Assembly (NCBI RefSeq): GCF_039536245.1
Contig: NZ_BAAAYN010000023.1
Location: 378,875 to 442,874, forward strand
Direction of reading: 5' to 3'
From: Cryptosporangium minutisporangium
GTDB taxonomy: Bacteria > Actinomycetota > Actinomycetes > Mycobacteriales > Cryptosporangiaceae
Length of the DNA: 64,000 nt
Positions within the stretch are counted from its first letter, which is position 1, and each line of letters starts with the position of its first letter. The position numbers and the translations under genes were made by a program. Below are positions 18,295-26,759 of this stretch, piece after piece. Under the pieces are notes generated by a model. That model did not search any database. It was not told where the DNA came from and saw only the letters and a program-made list of their open reading frames with translations.

Positions 18295-18308
18295 TGGGAG
18301 CGATCCCA
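18295..18308. promoter_or_regulatory. Second CebR-like operator, upstream of the lacI-type gene
   Basis: TGGGAGCGATCCCA differs from the CebR box at one position. It lies 70 bases before the LacI start and 130 bases from the first site, so one regulator could control both divergent genes and itself. Confidence 0.82.
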
Positions 18309-18377
18309 AGAAGTCACTAGGCTGGACGAAGACCGGCATTCGGTCCCAGTGCGTGCCGGGCGCGGTATAACGGGGCC

Positions 18378-19403
18378 ATGGCCGGCCACATGGACGCCCC
18401 GCAGGCGCGGACGATCAAGGAGATCGCCGCGGTCGCCGGGGTGTCCAAGTCCACTGTGTCTCGGGTCCTGAACGACACGCCGGGTGTCAGCCCGAAGGCG
18501 CGGGAGCTGGTGCTGTCGGTCATCGCTCGAACCGGCTACCAGCCCAACCGAGCCGCCCGCACCCTGGTGACTCGGACGACCGGGTCGATCGGCCTGGTGG
18601 TCTCCGAGCCGCACGGGCGGATCCTCAGCGATCCGTTCTTCGCCAGCATGGTGCGCGGCGCCACCCAGGTGGTCCGGCCGCTCGGCATCCACCTGGTGCT
18701 GATGCTGGCCGAGGACCAGCACGCACGCGACCAACTGCTCGACTACCTGCGGCGCGGCCACGTCGACGGTGTGCTGCTCGTCTCTACCCACGCCGCCGAC
18801 CCACTGCCTCGGATCCTGGTCGCCGAGCGGTTGCCGGCTGTGCTGTCCGGCCGGCCGGTCGGACGGCTGCCGATCAGTTACGTCGACGTGGACAGCGTGG
18901 CCGGCGCGGGCCTCGCCGTCGAGCATCTGGTGAGCCGGGGCTGCCGCCGGATCGCCACCATCGCCGGTCCGCAGGACATGCCGGCGGGCCAGGACCGGCT
19001 CCGCGGCTGGCGGAAGGCCTTGCTCGCACGAGGGCTGCCGGCCGACCGTGAGCTCGTGGCGTACGGGGACTTCGATCGGGGAAGCGGCGCCCGGGCGATG
19101 GAGGAGCTGCTCGCCCGCGGAGTCGACTTCGACGGGGTGTTCGTCGCCTCCGACCTGATGGCGCTGGACGTACTGGCGGTGCTGCGCGAGCACGCGCTGC
19201 GGGTGCCCGAGGACGTGGGAGTCGTCGGCTTCGACGACTCGGTCGCCGCCACCCAGGCCCGGCCGGCGCTCACTACCGTCCGGCAGCCGGTCGAGGAGAT
19301 GGCCAAGGCGCTGACGCTGAGCCTGCTCGACCGCATCGGCGACCCCGACGCGCCCATCACCAGCCGCATCTTCCCCCCGAAGCTCATCCCGCGCTCCACC
19401 TGA
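18378..19403 (+). CDS. LacI-family repressor, probably CebR-like glucan utilisation regulator
   Basis: This is a LacI/GalR regulator of 341 residues. The helix-turn-helix and hinge are at about residues 12-65 (TIKEIAAVAGVSKSTVSRVL, YQPNRAARTLVTRTTG). The sugar-binding periplasmic-fold domain follows (IGLVVSEPHGRI, DGVFVASDLMALDVL, VGVVGFDDSV). Two operators matching the CebR class lie upstream and the divergent gene is a secreted beta-glucanase, so cellobiose- or laminaribiose-type oligosaccharides are plausible inducers. The ligand is inference. Confidence 0.92.
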   Translation: MAGHMDAPQARTIKEIAAVAGVSKSTVSRVLNDTPGVSPKARELVLSVIARTGYQPNRAARTLVTRTTGSIGLVVSEPHGRILSDPFFASMVRGATQVVRPLGIHLVLMLAEDQHARDQLLDYLRRGHVDGVLLVSTHAADPLPRILVAERLPAVLSGRPVGRLPISYVDVDSVAGAGLAVEHLVSRGCRRIATIAGPQDMPAGQDRLRGWRKALLARGLPADRELVAYGDFDRGSGARAMEELLARGVDFDGVFVASDLMALDVLAVLREHALRVPEDVGVVGFDDSVAATQARPALTTVRQPVEEMAKALTLSLLDRIGDPDAPITSRIFPPKLIPRST

Positions 19404-19423
19404 GGGGATGGGTCAGCCAGCGC

Positions 19424-20413
19424 TCAGCCCGCTGCTTTCGCCAGCAGCTCGAGAGAGCGCCGTCGGGCCGCTGAGTCGTAGACCGTGCTCGCGAGCATGA
19501 TCTCATCGGCTCCGGTGTCGACGGCGAGCGCCGCCAGTTGTCGTATGACGGTTGCCGATGAGCCCTGCGCCTGCTGGGCCCGGTATCCCGCGAGTTGTTG
19601 CTCGACGTGGTCCGGCAGGCTCACTGCGGCAGCGGCCTCGGGAGACAGCAGGGGCTGGTCGGCTTGGCCGGCGAACAGACCAGCTTTGACGAGGTCCAGC
19701 GGTCGTGCAAGGTGCGCAGCCTCCGCGTCGGAGTCCGCGCAGACCGTTTCGACGGCGAGCAGCACGTACGGGCGCTCCCGCCAGCGCGACGGCCGGAAGC
19801 GTTCACGGTAGCGGTGCAACGCCTCGGCGGTGTTCTGCGGACGGATGTGATGGGCGAACGCGAGCGGCAGGCCGAGCTCGCCGGCGAGCGATGCGCCCGC
19901 GGTGCTCGACGACAGCAGCCACGGCGCAACGGCGACCGAACCGCCGGGCAGTACGGGTGCGGCGTGCTCTCCGGACAGGTAGCCGAGCAGCTCGATGACG
20001 CCTGCGCGATAGCTGTCGTCGGTCGTTGGCCGGGTACCGCGTTGTAACGCGGCGACGATCGAGGCGTCGAAGGTACCGGGTCCGCGGCCGATTCCCAGGT
20101 CGATCCGATTGGGATGCAGGGCGTCGAGTGTGGCGAACTGCTCGGCGACCGCTCGCGGTGCGTGGTTCGGCAGAAGCACTCCACCGGAGCCGACTCGGAT
20201 CTGTCCGGTGATCGCTGCGGCGTGCGCGACGAGTACCGGTGGAGCGACGCTGCTGATCGATGGTGCCCCGTGATGCTCGGCGAACCACACGCGATGCAGA
20301 CCGAGTTCGTCGGCGAACCGCGCGGCGGAAACGGCCGCGGCCAGCGCCTCCCGCGCGGAATGGCCGTGCTCGACCGGTGCGACTTCCAACATGGACAACC
20401 GTGGCAGCCTCAC
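19424..20413 (-). CDS. LLM-class flavin-dependent oxidoreductase (luciferase-like)
   Basis: This is a bacterial luciferase-fold protein, 329 residues from the GTG at 20413 (VRLPRLSMLEVAPVE). The longer frame adds 18 residues with no family similarity. Typical elements are FAEHHGAPSISS, VGSGGVLLPNHAPRAVAEQF and DLGIGRGPG, which build the flavin site. Members use FMNH2 or F420; which one cannot be told here. The substrate is unknown. It lies alone, convergent with the LacI gene. Confidence 0.88.
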   Translation of the reverse strand: MRLPRLSMLEVAPVEHGHSAREALAAAVSAARFADELGLHRVWFAEHHGAPSISSVAPPVLVAHAAAITGQIRVGSGGVLLPNHAPRAVAEQFATLDALHPNRIDLGIGRGPGTFDASIVAALQRGTRPTTDDSYRAGVIELLGYLSGEHAAPVLPGGSVAVAPWLLSSSTAGASLAGELGLPLAFAHHIRPQNTAEALHRYRERFRPSRWRERPYVLLAVETVCADSDAEAAHLARPLDLVKAGLFAGQADQPLLSPEAAAAVSLPDHVEQQLAGYRAQQAQGSSATVIRQLAALAVDTGADEIMLASTVYDSAARRRSLELLAKAAG

Positions 20414-20539
20414 GCCCGGCACTGTAGCCGACGAGCGAGTGGCATCCGTTCTCCGCCGAGCGGGCATCGCAGGTCGGCGCCGAGGCGACGCCGACCTGCG
20501 GCGACCGCACGTGCCCGCGGTGGCCGGGTGCGGGTGCCG

Positions 20540-21715
20540 TCAGGGCTTGAGGACGACCTTCTCGCAGTCCTCCTGCTTGTTCTTGAAGATGTCGAAGCCG
20601 CGTGATGCGTCGTCGAGCGGCAGGGTGTGGGTGATGATCCGGGTCGGGTCGATCTCTCCGCGTTCGATGCGCTGCAGCAGCGGCTTCATGTAGCGCTGCA
20701 CGTGACATTGTCCGGTGCGCAGGGTCAGCGACCGGTTCATCCAGGCGCCGGCGGGGAACTTGTCCACCAGACCGCCGTAGACGCCGATCACCGAGACCAC
20801 GCCGCCGCTGCGGCAGGACATGATCGCCTGGCGCAGCGCGTGCGGACGGTCGCTCTCCGACCGCACGGCCTGCTTGAGGTGGTCGTAGGCGGCGATGTGC
20901 GCGCTTCCGTGGGTGGCTTCCAGGCCGACCGCGTCGATGCACTTGTCCGGTCCCCGCCCACCGGTCAGTTCCAGCAGCCGCGACCGCACGTCGACTTCCT
21001 CGAAGTTCACCGGGATGTGGCCGGCCCGTTCGGCCATCTGCAGCCGGTAGGGCTCCTTGTCGATGGCGATGACCTTCGCGGCGCCGAGCACCCGGGCGCT
21101 GTCCATGGCGAACTGGCCGACCGGGCCGGCGCCCCACACCGCTACCACGTCGCTGGACTGGATGTCGCACATCTCGGCGCCCATGTAGCCGGTGGGCAGG
21201 ATGTCGGAGAGGAACAGGACCTGTTCGTCGGTCAGATCGGACTCGATCTTGAGCGGGCCGACGTCGGCGAACGGTACCCGCGCGTATTGCGCCTGACCGC
21301 CCGCGAAGCCACCGGTCAGGTGTGAGTAGCCGAAGATCCCGGCGACCGGGTGACCGAACATCTTCTCCGCGATGCCGGCGTTGGGGTTGGAGTTCTCGCA
21401 GCAGGAGTACAGCTGGGCGGTGCAGGCGCCGCACGCGCCGCAGGCGATCGGGAACGGCACGACGACCCGGTCCCCGACCCGCAGCTTCTCTGCGGGCACC
21501 GCGGATCCGACTTCGATCACCTCGCCCATGAACTCGTGCCCCATGACGTCGCCGTCCTGCATGGTGGGCACGTACCCGTTGACCAGGTGCAGGTCCGAGC
21601 CGCAGATCGCGGTGGAGGTGATCCGCACGATGGCGTCGCGCTTGTTCAGGATCTTCGGGTCCGGCACGTCACGGACCTTGACCTTGTTGCGACCCGCCCA
21701 GGTGTTCGCCCTCAC
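20540..21715 (-). CDS. Zinc-dependent alcohol dehydrogenase, formaldehyde dehydrogenase-like
   Basis: This medium-chain dehydrogenase has 391 residues. The catalytic zinc site is in ICGSDLHL and GHEFMGEVIEVG. The structural zinc loop is represented by CGACGACTAQLYSCC. The Rossmann motif is VWGAGPVGQFA. The overall pattern is close to glutathione-independent formaldehyde dehydrogenase-type enzymes, but the substrate is not certain. The GTG start at 21715 overlaps the stop of the upstream gene in a GTGA, so the two are co-translated; the longer frame through the upstream gene is a shadow. Confidence 0.88.
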   Translation of the reverse strand: MRANTWAGRNKVKVRDVPDPKILNKRDAIVRITSTAICGSDLHLVNGYVPTMQDGDVMGHEFMGEVIEVGSAVPAEKLRVGDRVVVPFPIACGACGACTAQLYSCCENSNPNAGIAEKMFGHPVAGIFGYSHLTGGFAGGQAQYARVPFADVGPLKIESDLTDEQVLFLSDILPTGYMGAEMCDIQSSDVVAVWGAGPVGQFAMDSARVLGAAKVIAIDKEPYRLQMAERAGHIPVNFEEVDVRSRLLELTGGRGPDKCIDAVGLEATHGSAHIAAYDHLKQAVRSESDRPHALRQAIMSCRSGGVVSVIGVYGGLVDKFPAGAWMNRSLTLRTGQCHVQRYMKPLLQRIERGEIDPTRIITHTLPLDDASRGFDIFKNKQEDCEKVVLKP

Positions 21716-22712
21716 GCGTCCGCTCCCTTCTCCAGCTCGGCGTCCGACAGGGGTTGCGCCGGGCGCTGCGGGAACTCCTTGCGGGCCTTCTTTCCCCACG
21801 GGGCGCCGTCGGACCGGACCACCTCGCCGGTCTCCAGTACCTGCTTGAGCCGACGCAGGTCGTCGTCGAGCTGCTGATGCGGTTCCTCGCCGAGGTACTT
21901 GGCGACCGCCTTGCCGACCGAACCGCCCGGAATGTCGTAGGTGAGGACGACGTGCACCTCGGTGCTCACCCCGTCGGGGGCGGGCACGAACCGAACCGCG
22001 CCGGTGTTCGGCACGTCGGCGTCCCCGGTAGACCGCCACGCGATCTTCTCGCCGGGCGCCTCATCGACGATCTCCGCGTCCCACTCGACGTTCTTGCCGA
22101 ACGGAGCGCTGGCCGACCAATGGCTCGTACGGTCACCGGTGGCGCGGACCGCCTCCAGATGCGCCATGAACGTCGGAAGATTCTCCAGTCACGCCAGAAC
22201 GTATAGACCTCCGGCGGGGATTTACGAATGGTTGTCGTGGCTGTCAGCTCCATGAACCCTCCTTTTCGTGAGTTCCGCACCTTCGGCACGGAGTCGATCT
22301 CCTTCGCCCCGGTGGCTTGCACGGCGGTCAGCAGGTCCACCACCGTGATCCCGACGACGGCGCCGGTGACACCGATGAGCCGCCGCCGACGGCGCCCGCC
22401 ACGGCGCACGAGGGCCATGCCGAGCGCGGTCAGGTCCATCGCGTCACCCACGACCCGGGTCCACGCCCAGGCGCCCTTCCGCCGGCTCGTCAGCAGCCCG
22501 GCCGCGTGGACCAACTCGCGCGCCCCGACCAGCGGCACCACCGCCCGGGACGTCGGAGAGTCGTCAACACCGCTGAGCCGACGCACTGTGTCCGGCGCCG
22601 CCAGCTGAGCCACACCCAGACCGAGACTCATCCAGCCGAGTCCACGGCCCCGCCGCTGCACCTCGTCCTGCCTGGCCTTCAACGCCTGCCGGGTTGTTGC
22701 CGATCGAGTCAC
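21712..22712 (-). pseudogene. Membrane domain/SRPBCC (cyclase-type) fusion, frameshifted
   Basis: The N-terminal frame starts at the GTG at 22712 (GGAGG 6 bases upstream). It encodes a membrane-associated region (WMSLGLGVAQLAAPDTVRR, IGVTGAVVGITVVDLL) that runs in frame into the start of an SRPBCC fold (ELTATTTIRKSPPEVYTFWR). Near 22175 that frame goes off register, and the rest (FMAHLEAVRATG to the stop at 21712) is in another frame. Inserting one base after CGTGAC restores ENLPTFM, the family pattern. The span of 1001 bases lacks one base for an intact 333-residue protein. An internal ATG at 22253 also has a good ribosome site, so the SRPBCC part may once have been a separate start. A sequencing error is possible. 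Confidence 0.72.
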
Positions 22713-22915
22713 GGGTAGCCTCCGGTGTCGGATTGCACCCCGGCCCTGCGTCCCGGTCCACGGCGGCCTGAGCACGCCAAATTTGGGGCGAATTACCCTC
22801 CGAGAACCTGCCTAAACCCGAAAAATCGACCACTACCTGCATCCGCGGCCCGCTCTGTCTGGTTATCACGGTCAGCCGAACCCGGTCGTGGGACGGACTG
22901 CCCGCCTTCCGAGAG

Positions 22916-24250
22916 CTAAAGCGGGAAGGCCTCCAGTACCGCGCGGAGGCGGGTGAGGACGGCGGGCAGGTCTTCCAGCGGCGGCTCGCTCAGAGCAAGC
23001 CGCAACGCCTGCGGCGGATTGCCGTCGGTAGCGAAGGCGTCGGCAGTGGAGACGAGAATTCCCTCCTGGGCGAGCGCGGCAGCGACGCGGTCCCTGCGCA
23101 GGTGCGGCTCGAGTCGCAGCCAGCTGAAGTAGGACGCCGGGTGCGCGGTCACGTCCAAGTCGGCGAGGGCTGTCCGCGCGACGATCTGTCGAGCCCGGGC
23201 GTCGTCACGGCGACGCTTCTCCAGCCGGGTCAGTGTGCCATCGGCGATCCAGCCGGTGGCCAGCGCGCTGACCAACGCGGGCAGACCCCAGGTCGAGGCG
23301 CGCAAGCTCGCGGCGCAGGCTTTGGCGAGCGGCTCGGGGACGACCGCGAAGCCCAAGCGCACCCCGCTGGCCAGACTCTTCGAGAGGCCTGAGACGTAGC
23401 AGGTGCGCTGCGGGGCGAACGTCTGGAGCGGCGGCGGGGCGGACGAATCCAGGAACCCGTACGTGCCGTCTTCCACGATCGTCACGTCGTGCTCGCGAGC
23501 GAGGTCGGCCATACGCTCGCGGGTGGCACGGTCGAGGACCCAGCCGAGCGGGTTGTGCAGTGTCGGGATCGTGTAGAGGACGCGGACGCGTCGGGCCCGG
23601 CAGAGCCGGTCGAGGGCGTCGAGATCCGGGCCTGCCGCGCCGCCGGCTACCGGGGCCAGCTCGAGGTGGTGGGCCGCCGCGAGCAGCCGCAGACCCGGGT
23701 AGGTCAGCGCGTCGGCGGCGACGACGTCGCCGGGGCGGGCCACGACGCGCAGGACGGTGTCGAGTGCGTGCTGGGCGCCGTTGGTCAGCAGCACGCCGGC
23801 CGGCGCGGTGTCGATGCCCCGGTCGAGCAGGTGCGTTGCCACCACCGCCCGCTCGTGCTGGCGCCCGCCCGGTGGCTGCTGGCGCAGCAGGGAGCCGATG
23901 TCGCCCGAGTTGGCCAGCTCGCGCAGCGCGTGGCGGAGCTGGTCGGGTTGCTCGTCGGCGAGCGGCTGGGCGAAAGAGAGGTCCGCGGTGCGCCGCACCG
24001 GCAAGTTGCGGGACGGCTCCAGGCCGTCGAACCCGGCTTGTTCGCGGACGAAGGTGCCGCGCCCGGGCTCGCCGAGCACCAGCCCCATCGCGGCCAGTTC
24101 GGCATAGACCCGGGTGGCCGTGCCGAGCGCAATGCGCCGTTGCGCGGCCAGCTGGCGGTGGGTCGGTAGCCGGGTGCCGGGTGAGAGGCAGCCACTGCGG
24201 ATCGTCGCGGCGAACTCGTCGACAACGGCCTTGTACGAGGGTGGACGCAC
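22916..24250 (-). CDS. MocR-family regulator (GntR helix-turn-helix fused to aminotransferase fold)
   Basis: This is a PLP-dependent transcriptional regulator of 444 residues. The GntR-type winged helix is at about residues 5-70 (LSPGTRLPTHRQLAAQRRIA, ATRVYAELAAMGLV). The class I aminotransferase domain follows, with GAQHALDTVLRVVARPGD and the PLP-lysine motif SGLSKSLASGVRLGF. GTG start. It is divergent from an enoyl-CoA hydratase gene with 63 bases between. MocR proteins often control PLP or amino acid genes; the target here is unknown. Confidence 0.92.
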   Translation of the reverse strand: MRPPSYKAVVDEFAATIRSGCLSPGTRLPTHRQLAAQRRIALGTATRVYAELAAMGLVLGEPGRGTFVREQAGFDGLEPSRNLPVRRTADLSFAQPLADEQPDQLRHALRELANSGDIGSLLRQQPPGGRQHERAVVATHLLDRGIDTAPAGVLLTNGAQHALDTVLRVVARPGDVVAADALTYPGLRLLAAAHHLELAPVAGGAAGPDLDALDRLCRARRVRVLYTIPTLHNPLGWVLDRATRERMADLAREHDVTIVEDGTYGFLDSSAPPPLQTFAPQRTCYVSGLSKSLASGVRLGFAVVPEPLAKACAASLRASTWGLPALVSALATGWIADGTLTRLEKRRRDDARARQIVARTALADLDVTAHPASYFSWLRLEPHLRRDRVAAALAQEGILVSTADAFATDGNPPQALRLALSEPPLEDLPAVLTRLRAVLEAFPL

Positions 24251-24313
24251 GGAGCACCTGTATCTAGGACAATATTTCGATCGTCACACTTTAGGATGCC
24301 TAGCCTGCTCTGC
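24251..24313. promoter_or_regulatory. Short divergent promoter region, MocR gene and enoyl-CoA hydratase
   Basis: These 63 bases are noticeably AT-rich. CTAGG (24266) and CCTAG (24299) form an interrupted dyad, and CTAGGACA / TTAGGATG look like loosely related direct repeats of the kind MocR proteins bind. The assignment is tentative. Confidence 0.35.
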
Positions 24314-25102
24314 ATGGCTGTTCACATTGACCAGGCCGATGCGGTCGCCACGGTGTACCTCGACCGCGAGGAAAAGCTCAACGCCCTCGACTACGAGATG
24401 ATCGACGAGCTCCGCACTGCCTTCGATCGCTTGGAAGCCGACGCCGACGTCCGCGCGGTGGTTCTGACCGGAACCGGGTACCGCGCGTTCAGCGCGGGTG
24501 CTGACATCCCGTCGCTTGCCGGCAGCATCGCGGGCGGGGTGGAGCGGGCCCTCCGCGAGATCGTCCATCGGGGCCAGGGCCTGACCAGGCGGATCGAGGA
24601 GTTCCCCAAGCCGGTGATCGCCGCAGTCAACGGTTTGGCTTACGGCGGTGGTTGCGAGATCGTCGAAGCCGCCCCGCTGGCGATCGCCGCCGAGCACGCG
24701 ACGTTCGCCAAGCCCGAGATCACGCTCGGCTTCCCACCGCCGTTCGGCGGATCCCAGCGCTTGCCACGCCACGTCGGGCGCAAACGCGCCTTGGAATTGA
24801 TCCTCACCGGCGACCCCATTCCGGCCACACGGGCGGAAGCGATCGGCCTGGTCAACGCGATCGTTCCGGTCGATGACCTGCTCGAGGCGGCGCACCGGCT
24901 CGCCCAGCGCATCACGCGCCATCCGACGTCGGCGGTCGCGGCCTGCCTGAGCGCGGTGACCCGGGGCATCAACTTGCCGATCGACGAAGCCCTCGCGGTC
25001 GAAGCATCCTGGTTCGCCACCACAGTGGCCAGCGACGGCGTACGCGACGGCCTGCGAAGCTTCCTCGATCGACCCCGGCAAGAGGCCGGCGGAGGCGTCT
25101 GA
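24314..25102 (+). CDS. Enoyl-CoA hydratase/isomerase family protein
   Basis: This crotonase-fold protein has 262 residues from the ATG at 24314. The CoA-binding and oxyanion-hole segments are FSAGADIPSLAG and NGLAYGGGCEIVEA. PEITLGFPPPFGGSQRLPRHVG has a Glu at the first catalytic position and Gly-Gly-Ser-Gln around the second, where hydratases usually have Glu. The exact reaction may therefore differ from simple hydration. The gene is isolated from other fatty acid genes. Confidence 0.88.
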   Translation: MAVHIDQADAVATVYLDREEKLNALDYEMIDELRTAFDRLEADADVRAVVLTGTGYRAFSAGADIPSLAGSIAGGVERALREIVHRGQGLTRRIEEFPKPVIAAVNGLAYGGGCEIVEAAPLAIAAEHATFAKPEITLGFPPPFGGSQRLPRHVGRKRALELILTGDPIPATRAEAIGLVNAIVPVDDLLEAAHRLAQRITRHPTSAVAACLSAVTRGINLPIDEALAVEASWFATTVASDGVRDGLRSFLDRPRQEAGGGV

Positions 25103-25114
25103 AGTAGACGGACG

Positions 25115-25216
25115 CCGCGCGGCGCCCAGCCGGTGGCCCCCATATCCGGTCGCTCCTCGCTGACCGGGCGAGGCGCTGACCCCGATTCGTCGGCTGGCCG
25201 CGTCGGCGCCGCGCGG
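25115..25216. repeat. 12-bp perfect inverted repeat in a GC-rich intergenic region
   Basis: CCGCGCGGCGCC (25115-25126) and GGCGCCGCGCGG (25205-25216) are reverse complements 78 bases apart, in the 167-base gap after the enoyl-CoA hydratase. It may act as a diffuse terminator between convergent genes. GC-rich composition makes chance occurrence plausible. Confidence 0.4.
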
Positions 25217-25269
25217 GTCCGGCACACGTCGAGCCCGGTCGAACCGGCCCGGCGAGCAGCGTCGAAGAC

Positions 25270-25710
25270 CTATCCACCGGCCTTCGTGTAGTCGCGGGTC
25301 AGCCAGTGCTCGGGGCGGATGTGGATCGCGCACATGCGGTCGGTGACGTCCCGGGTCGCCGCGATGTAGCCGTCGGCGCCCTCGGGGCCCAGGTAACGGC
25401 GGGCGAGCTCCCAGCGCTGCTCGACGGTGACGGTGTCCTCGATCGTGGTGACCGGCCCCTCGACCGAGGCGTACCGGTAGGGCATCTCCTGGGTCTGTGC
25501 GCAGACGGTGACCCGGCCGGCCTTGCGGATCAGCTGAGCTTTGCGGCTGTTACCGTCGGTCACCACGATGATCTCGCCGCCGGGCTGGTAGGCATACCAA
25601 AGTGGGATGGCCAGCGGACCTCGGCCGTCGTCGTCGGCCACGGTCACGACCGCGACGTGCACCTCGGCGAGGAATGCCTCGCGTTCGGCGGCCGTCATCG
25701 CCAGGGACAT
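25270..25710 (-). CDS. Pyridoxamine 5'-phosphate oxidase-fold flavin/F420 protein
   Basis: This is a small split-barrel protein of 146 residues from the ATG at 25710; upstream codons in frame are non-conserved antisense of the next gene. The pattern VAVVTVADDDGRGPLAIPLW, then GGEIIVVTDGNSRKAQLI and GRVTVCAQTQE, matches the PPOX-type flavin or F420-binding family in actinobacteria. Substrate and cofactor are not determined by the sequence. Confidence 0.83.
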   Translation of the reverse strand: MSLAMTAAEREAFLAEVHVAVVTVADDDGRGPLAIPLWYAYQPGGEIIVVTDGNSRKAQLIRKAGRVTVCAQTQEMPYRYASVEGPVTTIEDTVTVEQRWELARRYLGPEGADGYIAATRDVTDRMCAIHIRPEHWLTRDYTKAGG

Positions 25711-25799
25711 GATCCACAGGCTACCGAGAGCTGACGGCCAGGTACAGGAGCCCGGACACCCTCGAGCAGCAGCGGCTCGCGCGCTCCGGCACCGAGCAG

Positions 25800-26696
25800 T
25801 CAGAGCAGATCGGCGCGGCGCCAGATTTTCTCGCTCCGCCCGCCGAGCAAGCCCACCTCGGTCAGGAAAGCGGTGATCCGCTCGGCCATCCACCGGCGCG
25901 TCTCGCGGTGGTGGGGGTTCGCCCTGGCCTCCGCGCGGGCCCGGGCCGGGTCCAGCCCGATCGACGCGTACGCCCGCGGCCGGACATAGGCGTCCACCAC
26001 GATCGCCGCGACCGACGCGGTGACCAGCCGGTGCAGTTCGAGTTGCGCTTTCGTCAGTTTCGGCACCGTCCGCGCGACCTCGTCGCGCGCGTAACTGACG
26101 TGCCTGGCCTCCTCCACCACGTGGATCCGGCTGACCGTCCGCAGCAACGGCTGGACCGTCTCGTCGGCCATGCCCTCCCGCTGCAGCCGATCGAGCGTCT
26201 CCTCCACCACGAGGACGCTGGCGAACAGCGACGGGCCACCGGACAGATGCCCGTAGAGGCCGCCCAGCCGCTGCAGGTGACGTCCCGGCCGGTAGTCGGG
26301 GCAGCCCAACTTCGTCAGCGTCCGGGCGAACATCACCGAGTGACGGGTCTCGTCGCCGACCTCGGTCAGCGCGTACTGGGCGTGCGGACGCCGGACGTCC
26401 ATTCGCTGCACGTACCGGGCCAGCATCTGCATCAGGACGATCTCGAACCAGAGCCCGACGCTCAGCATGCTCGCGGTCTCGTGGAACGACAGAGCGATGC
26501 GCTGTTCCTCGCTGAGCTCGTCCCAGAGCGGCGTGCCGTAGAGGGTGACGCGATGGAGCGGCATCGCTGGCGCACCGTCCACCAGCGGCGCGTCCCAATC
26601 GACGTCGACGGCCGGGTCGAACGAGTGACGGGCCGACGCGGTGAGCAGGCGGGCGCCGACCTCGTCCCGGTTCCGCAGCGGAGCGGAGGGGCTCAT
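25800..26696 (-). CDS. AurF-like diiron oxygenase
   Basis: This protein has 298 residues and a ferritin-like helical fold with a diiron site, of the p-aminobenzoate N-oxygenase (AurF) family. Metal-ligand helices are visible as ALSFHETASML, YALTEVGDETRHSVMF, VVEETLDRLQ and HVVEEARHVSYAR, giving the Glu and ExxH sets needed. AurF itself oxidises an arylamine to a nitro group; many actinobacterial relatives have no known substrate. It is divergent from a TetR gene with a palindromic operator between, so expression is probably inducible. There is no biosynthetic cluster around it. Confidence 0.87.
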   Translation of the reverse strand: MSPSAPLRNRDEVGARLLTASARHSFDPAVDVDWDAPLVDGAPAMPLHRVTLYGTPLWDELSEEQRIALSFHETASMLSVGLWFEIVLMQMLARYVQRMDVRRPHAQYALTEVGDETRHSVMFARTLTKLGCPDYRPGRHLQRLGGLYGHLSGGPSLFASVLVVEETLDRLQREGMADETVQPLLRTVSRIHVVEEARHVSYARDEVARTVPKLTKAQLELHRLVTASVAAIVVDAYVRPRAYASIGLDPARARAEARANPHHRETRRWMAERITAFLTEVGLLGGRSEKIWRRADLL

Positions 26697-26724
26697 GATG
26701 TCTCCCTCGGAAGGAATAATCTAT

Positions 26725-26743
26725 CTGGTACACGCTGTACCAG
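26725..26743. promoter_or_regulatory. Perfect palindromic operator between the AurF-like and TetR genes
   Basis: CTGGTACACGCTGTACCAG consists of exact 8-bp arms (CTGGTACA / TGTACCAG) around CGC. It sits in the middle of the 63-bp divergent intergenic region, 28 bases from one start and 16 bases from the other. This is the expected position and form for the operator of the adjacent TetR protein. Confidence 0.85.
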
Positions 26744-26759
26744 GAATATGGTGGGGTCG

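Noticed and set aside
19803-21434. 543-residue minus-strand frame overlapping the luciferase-like and alcohol dehydrogenase genes
   Set aside because: It is an Arg-rich shadow of both genes in another frame, with no domain.
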